This document shows positions 20,240-30,436 of a stretch of DNA of 64,000 nt, in pieces (the stretch's first letter is position 1; the number at the start of each line of letters is the position of its first letter). The DNA lies in NCBI GenBank assembly GCA_002435385.1, contig DJMN01000019.1, forward strand, positions 19,884 through 83,883, read 5' to 3'. The position numbers were made by a program, and so were the translations under genes. The DNA is from Patescibacteria group bacterium UBA6489 (GTDB taxonomy: Bacteria; Patescibacteriota; Gracilibacteria; BD1-5; UBA6164). Under the pieces are notes generated by a model. The model had not been told where the DNA came from. It saw only the letters and a program-made list of their open reading frames with translations, and ran no database searches.

Positions 20240-20848
20240 TTATTTTTCAGTTTTTTTCTTGAAGTTTTCTTTAGCTTTTTTAGCTGCATCTATATTTAGT
20301 TTTACTTCTGGTTTTTGTTCTTCCTCTTGTTTAGACTCTTCTTCTATCTCTTTTAAGATTTTTTCTATTTCTTCTTCGTCTATTTTTAGCTCTGGGTCAT
20401 TTTCTATTTCTTTTAGGATTTCATCTATGTCTTTATCAAAATCTATTTGTCCTGAATCTCATCATGGTCAATCAAAATAATTATCCTCTGCTTGATCATA
20501 TCATTTCCAATCATTTGGAAGTTCTGCTTCTCTAAGAGAATTTTGAATAGCGGATTTTATAACTTCATTTCTTATTTCTTTATTTTCTTGTGCTATAGTT
20601 GCTCTAAGTTGTGTATTTAGAAGTTCATCACTAAAGTCAGAGATTATATTTTCTAATTTATCTTTTACTCATGGTTTTAATGTGAATTGTAATACTAGGT
20701 TTTTATCTTCGTCTTCTTTAAAGAAAAAATATCACTTGTCTAAAAATAGATATGCTGTTCTAAGTATTATCTCTTTTGAATATATTTTATAGTCAATTAG
20801 AAGTTCAAACTTTTTTCACTTTTTTGTTTCTTTTAAAAATTCTGTCAT
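20240..20848 (-). CDS. HxsD-like protein with long acidic C-terminal extension
   Basis: A 202-residue protein. Residues about 15-105 follow the HxsD plan: IDYKIYSKEIILRTAYLFL, a beta region, then FSDELLNTQLRATIAQE and NKEIRNEVIKSAI. The remaining 95 residues have no HxsD counterpart: a Gly/Asp/aromatic segment (WKGYDQAEDNYFDGPGG) and acidic amphipathic helices ending in a basic tail. The Gly/Asp/Tyr segment could be a substrate-like core presented to the radical SAM enzyme, which is speculation. It is the first gene of the three-gene minus-strand set. Confidence 0.65.
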
Positions 20849-20997
20849 AAAAATGTGGTTAGTTTATAAGGTTTATTTTTAAGTATATAAAAAATTATGG
20901 AAGTTCAAATTTTTTTTATAGAAAATAAGGTATTTTTTATTGCAAAGTTTAAAAGTAAATGTTACAATTGTATAAATTATATTTTATTTAGTTTAAA

Positions 20998-22725
20998 ATG
21001 ACTATGGAAAGTTTTAATTCCCTAAGTATAGAAGATAGAATAATAGAATTTAAGGAAAATAAATGAATAAATGATTTATTAGAATGGACTTTTTTATATG
21101 ATTGAGCAAGTAAAAAAGAGTGAAGACCATATAATAAAACTTATTTTGAAGATATATGAGGAGTCTCATATAAGGATTTCAAAGAAAATAAAATAGGGTC
21201 TATTTTTTTAATAGAAAATAAAACAAAATCTATTGTTTTAATAGAAACAGTTCAGAAAAAATTAAAATGATATATAGAGGAACTAAGGTTAATACAAGAA
21301 GAACTAAGAGAATGAGATAATAATAATCCTAATAAAACTCAAATTGAGATTGAATGAATAGAGTCTATGATTACTTCAATAGAAACAGCTATACCAACTG
21401 GTCCTTTTGAACTTGAGAAAGCTTGAGGAGATATATGATTATCTAAACAAGAAAGAAATGATAATATAAAAGAAATTGAAAAGTGACAAGAAAAACTATA
21501 CTGACCAAAAGTTTCAGAGGTCCCAGAAGAAACCAGCCTAACTCTAAATCTTATATGCAAAGAATTCACTAAAAACAAAAAGCATCTCAATGAAAAAGAG
21601 AGGAATGAATATGTAGGTTTTTATAAAAAATTAATAGCAGAATTAAAAGAATGAGGATATAAAGAAGATATTCCTGATATTGAAAACTATTTATATAAAG
21701 AACCTGAGAGAGATTCTTTTACAAAGAATATTCTAGAAAGGTTTAAAAACATTGAAATTCCAAGAGAAGATTTTATGCAAATATTACAGCTATATATTGA
21801 TGCTCACGGATTATGAATAAAAGTTGTTTTAGACCCTAATGTTAGTTCTATATATGACTCCCAAAATGAACTTTTAATACCTGAAAATAAATCTACAGAA
21901 ACATATCGACTTGATCAAACATTATTCTTAAAAATACATGAGGTATGAACACATTACATAAATCAGAAAATAACTCAAAATGCATGAATTCAAGTTAGAT
22001 GAGCATGAAATGTTGAAAAGGATGAATGAGAAGCAAAAATAAATGAGGGTACTTTTAAGTGATTTAAATTAGAAGATTTAAATGTAGTCTCTACATCTTT
22101 TCCAACCTCTCTTATGTGAGAGTTCCTTTCAGAAAAAGATCTTCAAAGGTTTATTGACTTAAGGATAAAACTCAATTCTGTTGGTTGAAAAAAAACTTGA
22201 GATATTGATAAAAATAGATTCTTGAGATGCAAGAGATGATTACCTTTTTGATACAAATGAACTCAGAGAAAAGATTTATTGTATGGAAGAGGACAACGTA
22301 AAATTGTAAAAGCATTATTGGACTGAAAAATTTCAATTATAGACCTTTATAAATGAAAATTCTCTCTAGAAGATATAGAGAGTTGAAAACTTGAAGGGGT
22401 AATAAAAGATGAGGATATAATTTTTCCAATATTTTTCCCTGATATGCTTTTATTTTTAATGTCAAACAAAAAATTTACCCACAAGAATTTCGTAAATTAT
22501 TTAAGTAAAAAATATAAATGAATTATTCCTGAGGAGTATTTTGAAAAAATAGGGATAATAAAACTCAGTATTAAAGCAAAATTTATAGAGATTATGGAAC
22601 TATTACCTAAAAATCTTTTAAACGAAATAAATGAAAATAGGAGAAAAAATAACAAAAGAGAAATAGTTAATAAAAGAATGGCTACAATTAGTGATAAATT
22701 TTCTATTCTAAATCAAAACCAATAA
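20998..22725 (+). CDS. DUF1704-like gluzincin metalloprotease
   Basis: A 575-residue protein with IHEVGTHYIN near residue 318 (HExxTH, the zinc motif form used by the DUF1704/tyrosine carboxypeptidase-like family) and DEGEAKINEG about 25 residues later, likely the counterpart of the family's EGLA motif that supplies the third ligand. The N-terminal 200 residues are charged and helical; the C-terminal 150 are Lys-rich. It is highly TGA-rich. The gene stands alone on the plus strand and its 3' end overlaps the convergent PH-domain gene by 23 bp. Substrate unknown. Confidence 0.7.
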
Positions 22726-23632
22726 GTATAGTTGCATCATATTCTTCTATCGCACTAAATTTTTTTGCTAGATAGTTATGAACCTCAAGTCATGGACTTG
22801 ACGATACCGTTGATGGGAGGTTCAATTCATGAAAATTTACTGCAGGAAAAACCACCTTATTTCATAGTTTCAAAACTATTGCTGAGTCTGGATCTCTTAG
22901 ATTAGAATCATGTGTAACACAAAAAACTACCTGTTTCTTTATAGTTTCATAAACTCAATGATTTCTATCTTCTTCATGTTCGAAAATATATCTTCTATCA
23001 CTATCATCTAACTCAACAAGTTCTTTGATTCATCTAACATCTAATAATATTTTTTTTTGTTTCTCTAATATTTCTTTTTTAGTCAATCCTTTATTTTCTG
23101 TTTTTTTTTGTTGTAATTTTTCTTCTTGTCATTGTTTTTCTTCATTAACTTGATTTCTCTGCTCTGGAGTCATTATGTAAAAATTGTTTACTATTTTATA
23201 GACTTCTGCTATATTTGGAATATATGAAGCTTCAAAGTCTCAATTTCAAGCTCCTGCACTACTTCTAGCAAAGAATGTACCATAGTTTAAAAAATAGTGT
23301 AATATATTATTTTTACTATATGCTATATCTCTAATGTTTTCATAATATAATGCCATATTAAATCTTGAAAATATTCCATTTCTTGCCCTAATAACTATTT
23401 TTCTATTAGTTATTAGAAAATAACTTGTTTTCCAAAAAAAAAGTTTATATAAAAATACAAATATGAATGTAACTATTAAAAAAAGAGAAATATATAAATA
23501 GTTTTTAGTTGTAAAGTACAGGACAACTAATCAAATAGATGCTATTGGTAAAAACCATCAAATTATTCACATAACCAGAATAATTTTGTGCTGATGTGTT
23601 TTATAAATTATTTTATCATTAAAGTCTTGCAT
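22703..23632 (-). CDS. Membrane protein with bacterial PH (DUF304-like) domain
   Basis: A 309-residue protein. Two membrane helices (about residues 17-37 and 47-65) precede a PH-like strand region (FLITNRKIVIRARNGIFS; MALYYENIRDIAYSKN), the pattern of DUF304/bPH2 proteins. Then comes a coiled coil (QGQEEKLQQKKTENKG) and a second beta-rich part (FCVTHDSNLRDPDSAIVL). The stop codon lies inside the convergent neighbour (23-bp tail-to-tail overlap). Role unknown. Confidence 0.65.
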
Positions 23633-23789
23633 AGTATTTTTTTATAATTTAATTTTAAATGATTATAGGAATTAAATTTTATAATTCAAATTGTATTGAA
23701 TAATAAAAGAATACCTTTTATAGTATTCTTCTGCTTTCAATTGTATAACGAAACAAAATGATTTTTTAGCAAAACTGTAAATAGTCTTA

Positions 23790-24356
23790 TTAGTGAGATA
23801 ATTTTTTTATTTCTCATTTCAGTATCTGAAACTCTTTATTATAAAGAAGTGATGGTGTTTCTAATTCAGCATCTATGCAAAAATTTAACATAGATATTAG
23901 GTTTTTCTGGGTAGCAAATGAGCCTATTCTCAAAAGTGAATTTATTAAGATTACATAATAATCACTATGACAAAGACTTAGAGCCTTCGCTATAAAGCCT
24001 ATGTTTTTAGTTTTTCAAATTTGTTCGCAGATTCTTCTCTCTTGTATACAAAATTTCTGATCAAAAGACAATGTTGGATTTTGTTTCCTAAGATTATTGT
24101 ATTCTTTAAGCATATGAAAAAGTCTTTTAGCGTAAATTTCTTCTGGTGATTCTGTCTTTTCTATATTAGATCTTAATTCTCAATCTATAATTTTCTGAAT
24201 CAAGTTTCTAGCATCTGTTAACTCTTTAAATGCTTCTTCTGTTCCTCCTCTATCTGGATGCTTGTTTTTTGATTCTTTCCTAAATGCTCTTCATAAATCG
24301 CCCTCCGAGACTCAAGGTTTTACTCACAATATTTTATAGGCTTTTTCTTCGTTCAT
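23790..24356 (-). CDS. DnaJ-domain protein
   Basis: A 188-residue protein. The N-terminal J-domain is clear: EEKAYKILGVKPGVSEGDL, then KHPDRGGTEEAFKEL with the HPD tripeptide near residue 33 that stimulates Hsp70. No Gly/Phe or zinc-finger region follows; the remaining 120 residues are helical and Cys-containing (CIQERRICEQI). So this is a type III J-protein, probably a specific Hsp70 recruiter. It lies 10 bp downstream of a 96-residue gene on the same strand. Confidence 0.85.
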
Positions 24357-24366
24357 TTTTTCTTAT

Positions 24367-24657
24367 TTAACTAATAAATCAGTCAGTCATTAATTCTAAT
24401 TCTCTTATTCTAACACTTGTTGCTTTCATAATTTTACCGAAATTTTCTGGAGATTTATTCCCCTTAATTATTTTATCAATAAGCTCCATACAAACCTGTG
24501 CAAATTCTTCCGCCCCAAGTTCTTTTCATAATGTTTCTAATTTCCTGGTAAAATCAGCGATCTGAACATCTTCTACTTTCATAATATTACTTTTCCCTTC
24601 ACTACAATTTCCTACTCATTTTCAAGTTGATTCATCCATAAATACTTTTCAATTCAT
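24367..24657 (-). CDS. Hypothetical protein upstream of the J-protein
   Basis: A 96-residue soluble protein beginning MNGKVFMDESTGKGVGNCSE and containing a helical block with GKELGAEEFAQVCMELIDK. Four or five glycines are TGA. Its stop lies 10 bp before the J-domain gene start, so the two are probably cotranscribed and may be partners. No family recognised. Confidence 0.6.
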
Positions 24658-24772
24658 AATTGATACATATAAAAAAATAAAAAATACATTTCCATAAAAT
24701 GGATTATATGTATTTCTTGCTCCTTGTCAAAGAAGATTTACGAAAACTCACTCTCTACTTTCCTTACATAAA

Positions 24773-24919
24773 TTATGTAAGTGCTACTGTAGAAGAAAAA
24801 GCTATAACTGAAACTATTATCATAAAAATTGCTAAGTTTCTTAGAGTGTTATTTTTTTTCTTCATTGAGATTGTTAATAATACTACAGATAATATTAATG
24901 CGATTGATGGATAAATCAT
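24773..24919 (-). CDS. Small two-helix membrane protein
   Basis: A 48-residue protein: IYPSIALILSVVLLTISM, a KKKNNTLR basic loop, then LAIFMIIVSVIAFSSTVAL. Hydrophobic pattern and charge layout look like a genuine membrane hairpin; the opposing plus-strand frame at 24699-24914 lacks such a pattern. Weak start context; moderate confidence. Confidence 0.4.
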   Translation of the reverse strand: MIYPSIALILSVVLLTISMKKKNNTLRNLAIFMIIVSVIAFSSTVALT

Positions 24920-25092
24920 AATAGAGAAGTTAATTTTAAATTATTAGTGATTTTAATTATAATTTTTTTTAAATCAAAAGAAACTAGTATTTTTTATATA
25001 CTTAAGTTTATTCTTATTTTTAAAATCTTTTTATTAAAAAATATTTTTTTATAATATATTCAATAAATAATATTTTCCAACTAAATATAAAA

Positions 25093-25938
25093 ATGGATAT
25101 TTTTACACATTTAGCTTCTTGATACTTTTTAAAAAAGGTTTTCTTGGATAAAAAATCAAAATATGTTTTAGTATTTTTTATAATTTCTGCAATATCCCCT
25201 GATTTGGATATAATTTGGAGTTTTAATAATGTTTGATTACATAGAATATTAACTCATAGCCTACTATTATCTCCTATTTTTGCAGTATTTTTAAGTTTTA
25301 TTTTTTATATTTTTATTAGAAAAAAGAATATTTTAAGTTTTAGTAAACTTTACTTTGTAAGTTTATCTTGAATTTCAATTCATATATTCTTGGATTATCT
25401 AGTTGTTTGGTGAATCCCTTTATTTTATCCATTTTCTGAAAAGTATTATTCTCTAAATCTTTATACTTATGTATTTGATCCTTTGCTATTTATAACAATT
25501 GTCATTACTTTAATACTTTATATTTTAAGCCTAGAAACTAGGCTTAATTTTAGTAGAAAAAAGTCTCTATTTTTTGGTATATTGTTTATCTTTATAATAT
25601 TTATTAGATTTTCTGAATGATTTTATGCATGAAAAATTAGTGATTTGAATAATTATGTAGCTATTCCCTATACTAAAAATAGTTATGATTTTATTTTTAT
25701 GAATAAGTACAAAGTTATAGAAATAAAAGATGGTTATTTTTATATAAAATATGTAGATATTTTTTTTAGAGAAATATTTAAAACAGAAAAAATAAAAGCA
25801 TCTGAGTATCAAGAAATTTGCTCACAGATGCATAAATGATTTTTATTTGAAGATGGTGATTTAATTTGAGATGTTAGATATAACGATAAACTTGCGGATA
25901 GTTGAAGTTGTTTTTATGGGGTTAGGTTTGTGAAATAG
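25093..25938 (+). CDS. DUF457/YdjM-like membrane-bound metal-dependent hydrolase
   Basis: A 281-residue protein. The N-terminal membrane part carries MDIFTHLASGYFL, AISPDLDIIWS and LHRILTHSLLL: the spaced TH, PDxD and HR-THS motifs typical of the DUF457 (YdjM/LexA-regulated) family. About four more membrane helices follow, then a soluble tail of about 100 residues that is beta-rich and ends with CFYGVRFVK. The stop codon abuts the stop of the convergent gene (25938/25939). Substrate unknown. Confidence 0.7.
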
Positions 25939-26424
25939 TTAAAATATTTTTCTCTTTAGAATAACAAGCAAATCATTATAAAATCAAAATCATACATATT
26001 TAACAGCTTCGTTAGTTTCTAAGTCTGTTAATACTCTTCTATAAAATATTCTTTCTCATTTTAGAAAATATGATTTAGTACCTGTTGCATAAGCTTTCAG
26101 AGTGTAGTTATTTCAATCTAAAGAATAATACACTCATCATTTATCTATATTATCTTCATCATAGTTATATAGATAATTTCCCATTCTACTTTCATCTTCC
26201 ATTTCTTCATACGCCTTTTCTAATTCTTCATATGTAGGATAATTTCATTTTGATTCTTTTTGTTCATTTACATAACTTTCTAATATATTCTTATTCATTT
26301 CTATAATATCTTTTCCTGTAATACATCCACAACTAAACTGTACTCATCATGTTCATATTCCTGCAAAAAGCATTATTGAGATTGGTTGTAATAGTAGTAA
26401 ACTTAATATTTTTTTCTTTTTCAT
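25939..26424 (-). CDS. Hypothetical secreted/pilin-like protein
   Basis: A 161-residue protein. MKKKKILSLLLLQPISIMLF is a signal-type N-terminus, followed by a short Cys-containing stretch (FSCGCITG), a charged helical part with NYPTYEELEKAYEEM and a beta-rich domain with GGVYYSLDGNNYTLKAYA. The YSLDGNNYTLKA pattern occurs in many pilin-type globular domains. Exported and possibly lipid- or membrane-anchored; no precise family. Confidence 0.55.
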
Positions 26425-26458
26425 AGTTACTTTTATTTTTTAATAATCAAAATTTTCT

Positions 26459-26857
26459 TTACAAATTTTCATCCCATCTATATGGCAATAAGTCCTTTAG
26501 TTTTACTACCTTATTATTTTTAACAATAACATCTGCATCTAGATTATCTTCATGAATTTGATGGATGAATTCTCGACATCTTCCACAAGGAGGTAAAACC
26601 ATTCCATCTTCATCAACTGCAACTATCTTCTTAATTTTATATTCTCAATTAGTAATCATTGCTGCAATTGCACTATGTTCAGAACAAAATCCCATACTTG
26701 AACATGTATCAATGCTCACACCTAAAAAAACATTATCTTTTGCAGTAACTAGAGCACAACCACAATCAGAAGCAATAAATCCATGTTTCATTTTTTTGGG
26801 TTTAATGATCGATTTTGCTTTATCTATTAATTCGTTATTTGTTATCATATTATACAA
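26459..26857 (-). CDS. cdd: Cytidine deaminase
   Basis: A 132-residue tetrameric-type cytidine deaminase converting cytidine to uridine for pyrimidine salvage. The zinc site is seen in CSEHSAIAAM and PPCGRCREFI. VSIDTCSSMGFCSEH replaces the more common NASYGLTxCAE, so the zinc-ligand and proton-shuttle pair is C-x-E-H. A later ATG (26848) is an equally good start. Downstream lies lepA's neighbour on the same strand (18 bp). Confidence 0.9.
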
Positions 26858-26875
26858 ATAATTAATATTTTAAAT

Positions 26876-28759
26876 CTACTTCTTCAACAAATTCACAAAT
26901 GCCTCACTTGGTAAACTTACCTTACCAAACTGCTTCATCTTCTTCTTTCCCTTTTTCTGCTTTTGTAAAAGCTTTTTCTTTCTTGAAACATCTCAACCAT
27001 AAAGTTTAGCTGTTACATCCTTTCTCATAGCTGATAAATCCTCTCTTGCAACTACTTGTCCTCAAACTGCTGCTTGTATTGCTATGGCAAACATGGCTCT
27101 TGGAACTACTTCTTTTAATTTTCTTGTAACTTTTCATCAGATATATCTTGCTTGATCTTTGTGACAAATCATACTTAGTGCTGATACTTTTTCTCAGGCT
27201 ATAAGTAAATCTAGTTTTACTAAATTGTCTTCTCTGTATTTTAAAAATTCGTAGTTTAGACTTGCATATCAACTTGATAAGCTTTTTAATTCATCATAAA
27301 AATCTCATATAAGTTCATTCATCGGTAACTCATATGTTAACATAACTCTTGTGCTATCTATGAATTGTTGATTTTTGAATATTCATCTTCTTTCTTGTGA
27401 TAATTGCATCAGATTTCAAACATATTCTGTAGGTGTTATGATTTCTACTTTTGCTATTGGTTCTTCTACGGTTAGGTATCTCTCTCTTTCTGGCATGTCT
27501 TCAGGATTTGATACGTAGATATAAGTGAAATTCTTTCATTCTAAACTAATAATTTCGGTTCTAAATCTAGAGTATTCGCTTGTTTTGTCTCATAACATTT
27601 TTATCTTGTAAGTAACTTGTGGAGATGTCATTATGACATCCATGTCAAATTCTCTAAATAGTCTTTCTTTTACTATATCTAAGTGAAGTAATCATAAGAA
27701 ACCACATCTATATCCATTTCCAAGTGCTGGACTTACTTCTGCATCTTTTGTTAATGCTGAATCATTTAACATAAGTTTTTCAACTGCATCTTGTAGTTGT
27801 GGATATTCATCACTACTCATAGGAAAAACTCAGGCATATATAAAGGGGTTTACTCTTTTAAATCCTGAGATTGCTTTTGATTTCTCTGGCTTATCTTTTG
27901 GTCATTCTACATCTTCTGGTTTCCAAAGTGTATCTCATACTTGTGCATCTCTTATGGATTTTAGTCATGTTACAACATAACCTATAGATCATAGTCCTAT
28001 AGTTTTATCACTTGTATAGCTTGGTGAAAAGTATCATACATCTAGTGCTTCTATTTTTTTATTTGTATTTAGAAAATGTAATATGTCTCATTTTTTTATT
28101 TCTCCTGAAAATACTTTTACATAAGATACTACTCATCTGTATGAATCATACTGACTATCAAATACTAGAGCTTTTAGCTCTTGTTTATCAATATTTTCTT
28201 CTCATAGAAATATTTCTGGTTGTTTTATTCTTTTAATAACTGCTTCTAGTACTGTTTCTACATTTTCTCATGTTTTTGCTGAAACTGGTATTATATCCTC
28301 CCTATCACATCATAATAAATTCATTATTTCTTCTTCTACTCTTGGTACATCTGCAGCTGGTAGGTCTATTTTGTTTATTACTGGAATTATATCTAAGTCT
28401 TGTTCTATTGCTATGTATACGTTTGAAAGTGTTTGTGCTTCTATTCATTGTGTTGCATCTACTACTAATAGAACTCACTCAACTGATGCTAAACTTCTAC
28501 TTACTTCATATTGAAAATCTACATGTCATGGAGTATCTATGATATTTAGTTCATATCATTTGTAGTTCATTCTAACTGGTTGTAGTTTGATTGTGATTCA
28601 TCTTTCTTGTTCTAGTTCCATTGTATCCAGCATTTGTCAGTGTTTCATTTCTCTTTTATCTATGGTTCATGTTATTTCTAGTAGTCTGTCTGCTAGTGTT
28701 GATTTTCAGTGGTCTATGTGAGCTATAATTCCAAAATTTCTAATTTTTGCTAGTTCCAT
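26876..28759 (-). CDS. lepA: Elongation factor 4 (LepA)
   Basis: A 627-residue translational GTPase that back-translocates or remodels stalled ribosomes. G1 is AHIDHGKST near residue 13 with the Gly encoded by TGA; G3 is DTPGHVDF, G4 NKID. The LepA-specific C-terminus is intact (GKVTRKLKEVVPRAMF; VVAREDLSAMRKDVTAKLYGGDVSRKKKLL). The stop is TAG at 26876-26878. It is about 25 residues longer than E. coli LepA. Confidence 0.97.
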
Positions 28760-28903
28760 ATTTTTGCTTTGTTTTATTAGTTTATAAAGTTTTGTGTATT
28801 GTATGGATAAGTTTGGAAAATGCAAAAAGATTGACTGGTTTAAAAATATAGGATAGAATTATATTATATATGAAAATTAATATTAAAAGTAATTTATAGA
28901 TTT
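28760..28903. other. Divergent intergenic region upstream of lepA
   Basis: 144 bp without a gene. Promoters for lepA (minus) and the two plus-strand hypotheticals are expected here; I see AT-rich hexamers but no pair worth naming. Confidence 0.4.
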
Positions 28904-29065
28904 ATGTCTAAGATAGTAACAAAAGATGATATATTAAAAAAAGCTAAAGTGTTAATGGAAAAAAAACAAGAACTAAAGAAAATAAATAAAAACTATGATT
29001 TACTAAAACAAAAAATAGAGAAAGAAGAAAGAGATAATGCTGATTTGCTTTTAGAGCAAATTTAA
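28904..29065 (+). CDS. Small coiled-coil protein
   Basis: A 53-residue Lys/Glu-rich helical protein (VLMEKKQELKKINKNYDLL; KIEKEERDNADLLLEQI) with heptad-like Leu/Ile spacing, predicted coiled coil. It ends 41 bp before the 422-residue gene on the same strand. Unknown function. Confidence 0.55.
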   Translation: MSKIVTKDDILKKAKVLMEKKQELKKINKNYDLLKQKIEKEERDNADLLLEQI

Positions 29066-29106
29066 AAGTTTAAATAAAATATTTTATATAAGTAATTTAA
29101 AAAACT

Positions 29107-30375
29107 ATGACTTGAGAAGAACAACAGAGTGTTGCTTTTGATTGATTACCTCCTCCATGATTTGAACAATCCTCTGAACAATTAATACAGATAGAAGATT
29201 TCATTGCAAAAGATGATATAGAATGACTTGAAAAATATCTAGAAAGTGAAAAAATTCCTAAAAATATTTTAAATAGATTAATTAATAAAATTGACGAAGA
29301 AATAATAAAAGTAGACAATAAAATATTATTATTAATAAAAAATGAACTATTAGATTCTGGAAATTTTACCATAGATGAAATTGAAAATACTACATTGGTA
29401 GCTTTAAAAATTGGTGGAGAAACCTTAGCCCAACAGTTTTTTAAGGAACTATTTAAATCTTTTAAATATAATCCTTTGGATTTTAAATGGAATAAAGAAA
29501 TAGATGGGAAAACAGTTGCTGAGCTTTTTATGGATTCTCAATATATTACAGAGAAAGAAATTGATGAATTATTTTCTCTAGTGAAAGGTAACTCAAGTTT
29601 AGATGTTATTCAAAAGTTAGATGAATTAAATAAAGTAGTTAATTTGAGGTTAATGTGAAACAATGGAGTTGATTTTATAAAAACAATAAAGAAAACAGGT
29701 CTTAGTGCTTTTTGAGATACTTTTAGTAAAGAATCTCTTATTAGTAATAAAGCAAAAGAAAATAGAAAACAATTAGTTAAAACATTAGGTCTAAATTCTT
29801 TTCTTGCAATTTTCTTAGGACCTTATAAAAGTTACTTAAATATGTATGATGCTCAAAATGAGGTCAATGCAGAATGAGAAGAAAATCCAGAAAAAGAAAA
29901 ATTTACTGAAATTTGGAATCAGATTTTGAATGATGAAATTTCTACATGGAGAGAATTAAAAAAAGCTTGAATAAATCCTAATTCTAAAAGTAAAGAAGAA
30001 TTAGAAAACAAAGAACTTCCTGATATAATATCTTTTAATTGATGAGAAAATGAAGAGAGAATTAACTTAGAATGATATAATTGAACAACTGTAACTATAT
30101 TCTGGGAAAAAAGACTAGAAGTACCTTGAGATGAATGAGCAAAAATAAAGAGTATACAACTTAATACCTATTTAAAAAAAGTTGGTAATCAAACTAAGTT
30201 ATTTGCTGATTTTCCTTTATATTGGGAAACTAATGATATAGAGATATGAACTTTTGATTGAGAGAAAATAAGTAAAGATGAATTTATGAGTAGAATAGAT
30301 GAATATCAAACATCAGAAAATGAAAAAAAAGATAGAATAGAAGAAAAGATTAGAAGGAGTAACAATATATATTAA
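29107..30375 (+). CDS. Hypothetical protein
   Basis: A 422-residue soluble protein with many TGA glycines. The N-terminus is Gln/Pro/Gly-rich (MTGEEQQSVAFDGLPPPGF), then a long helical region (RLINKIDEEIIKVDNKI), a middle segment with a single possible membrane-prone stretch (LNSFLAIFLGPYKSYLNMY), and a C-terminal beta-type domain (YNGTTVTIFWEKRLEVPGDE). No family recognised. It ends at a strong bidirectional terminator. Confidence 0.7.
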
Positions 30376-30392
30376 TTTTTTTTGTAAAACAC

Positions 30393-30422
30393 AAAAAAGA
30401 GAAGAAATCTTCTCTTTTTTTT
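30393..30422. terminator. Bidirectional intrinsic terminator
   Basis: AAAAAAGAGAAGA (30393-30405) pairs with TCTTCTCTTTTTT (30408-30420), between two convergent genes. A and T runs on both sides allow termination in both directions. Confidence 0.85.
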
Positions 30423-30436
30423 ATAATTCATTTCAT

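Noticed and set aside
24699..24914. 71-codon plus-strand ORF
   Set aside because: Its sequence lacks a coherent hydrophobic or domain pattern, and the opposite strand at 24773-24919 encodes a better two-helix membrane protein.
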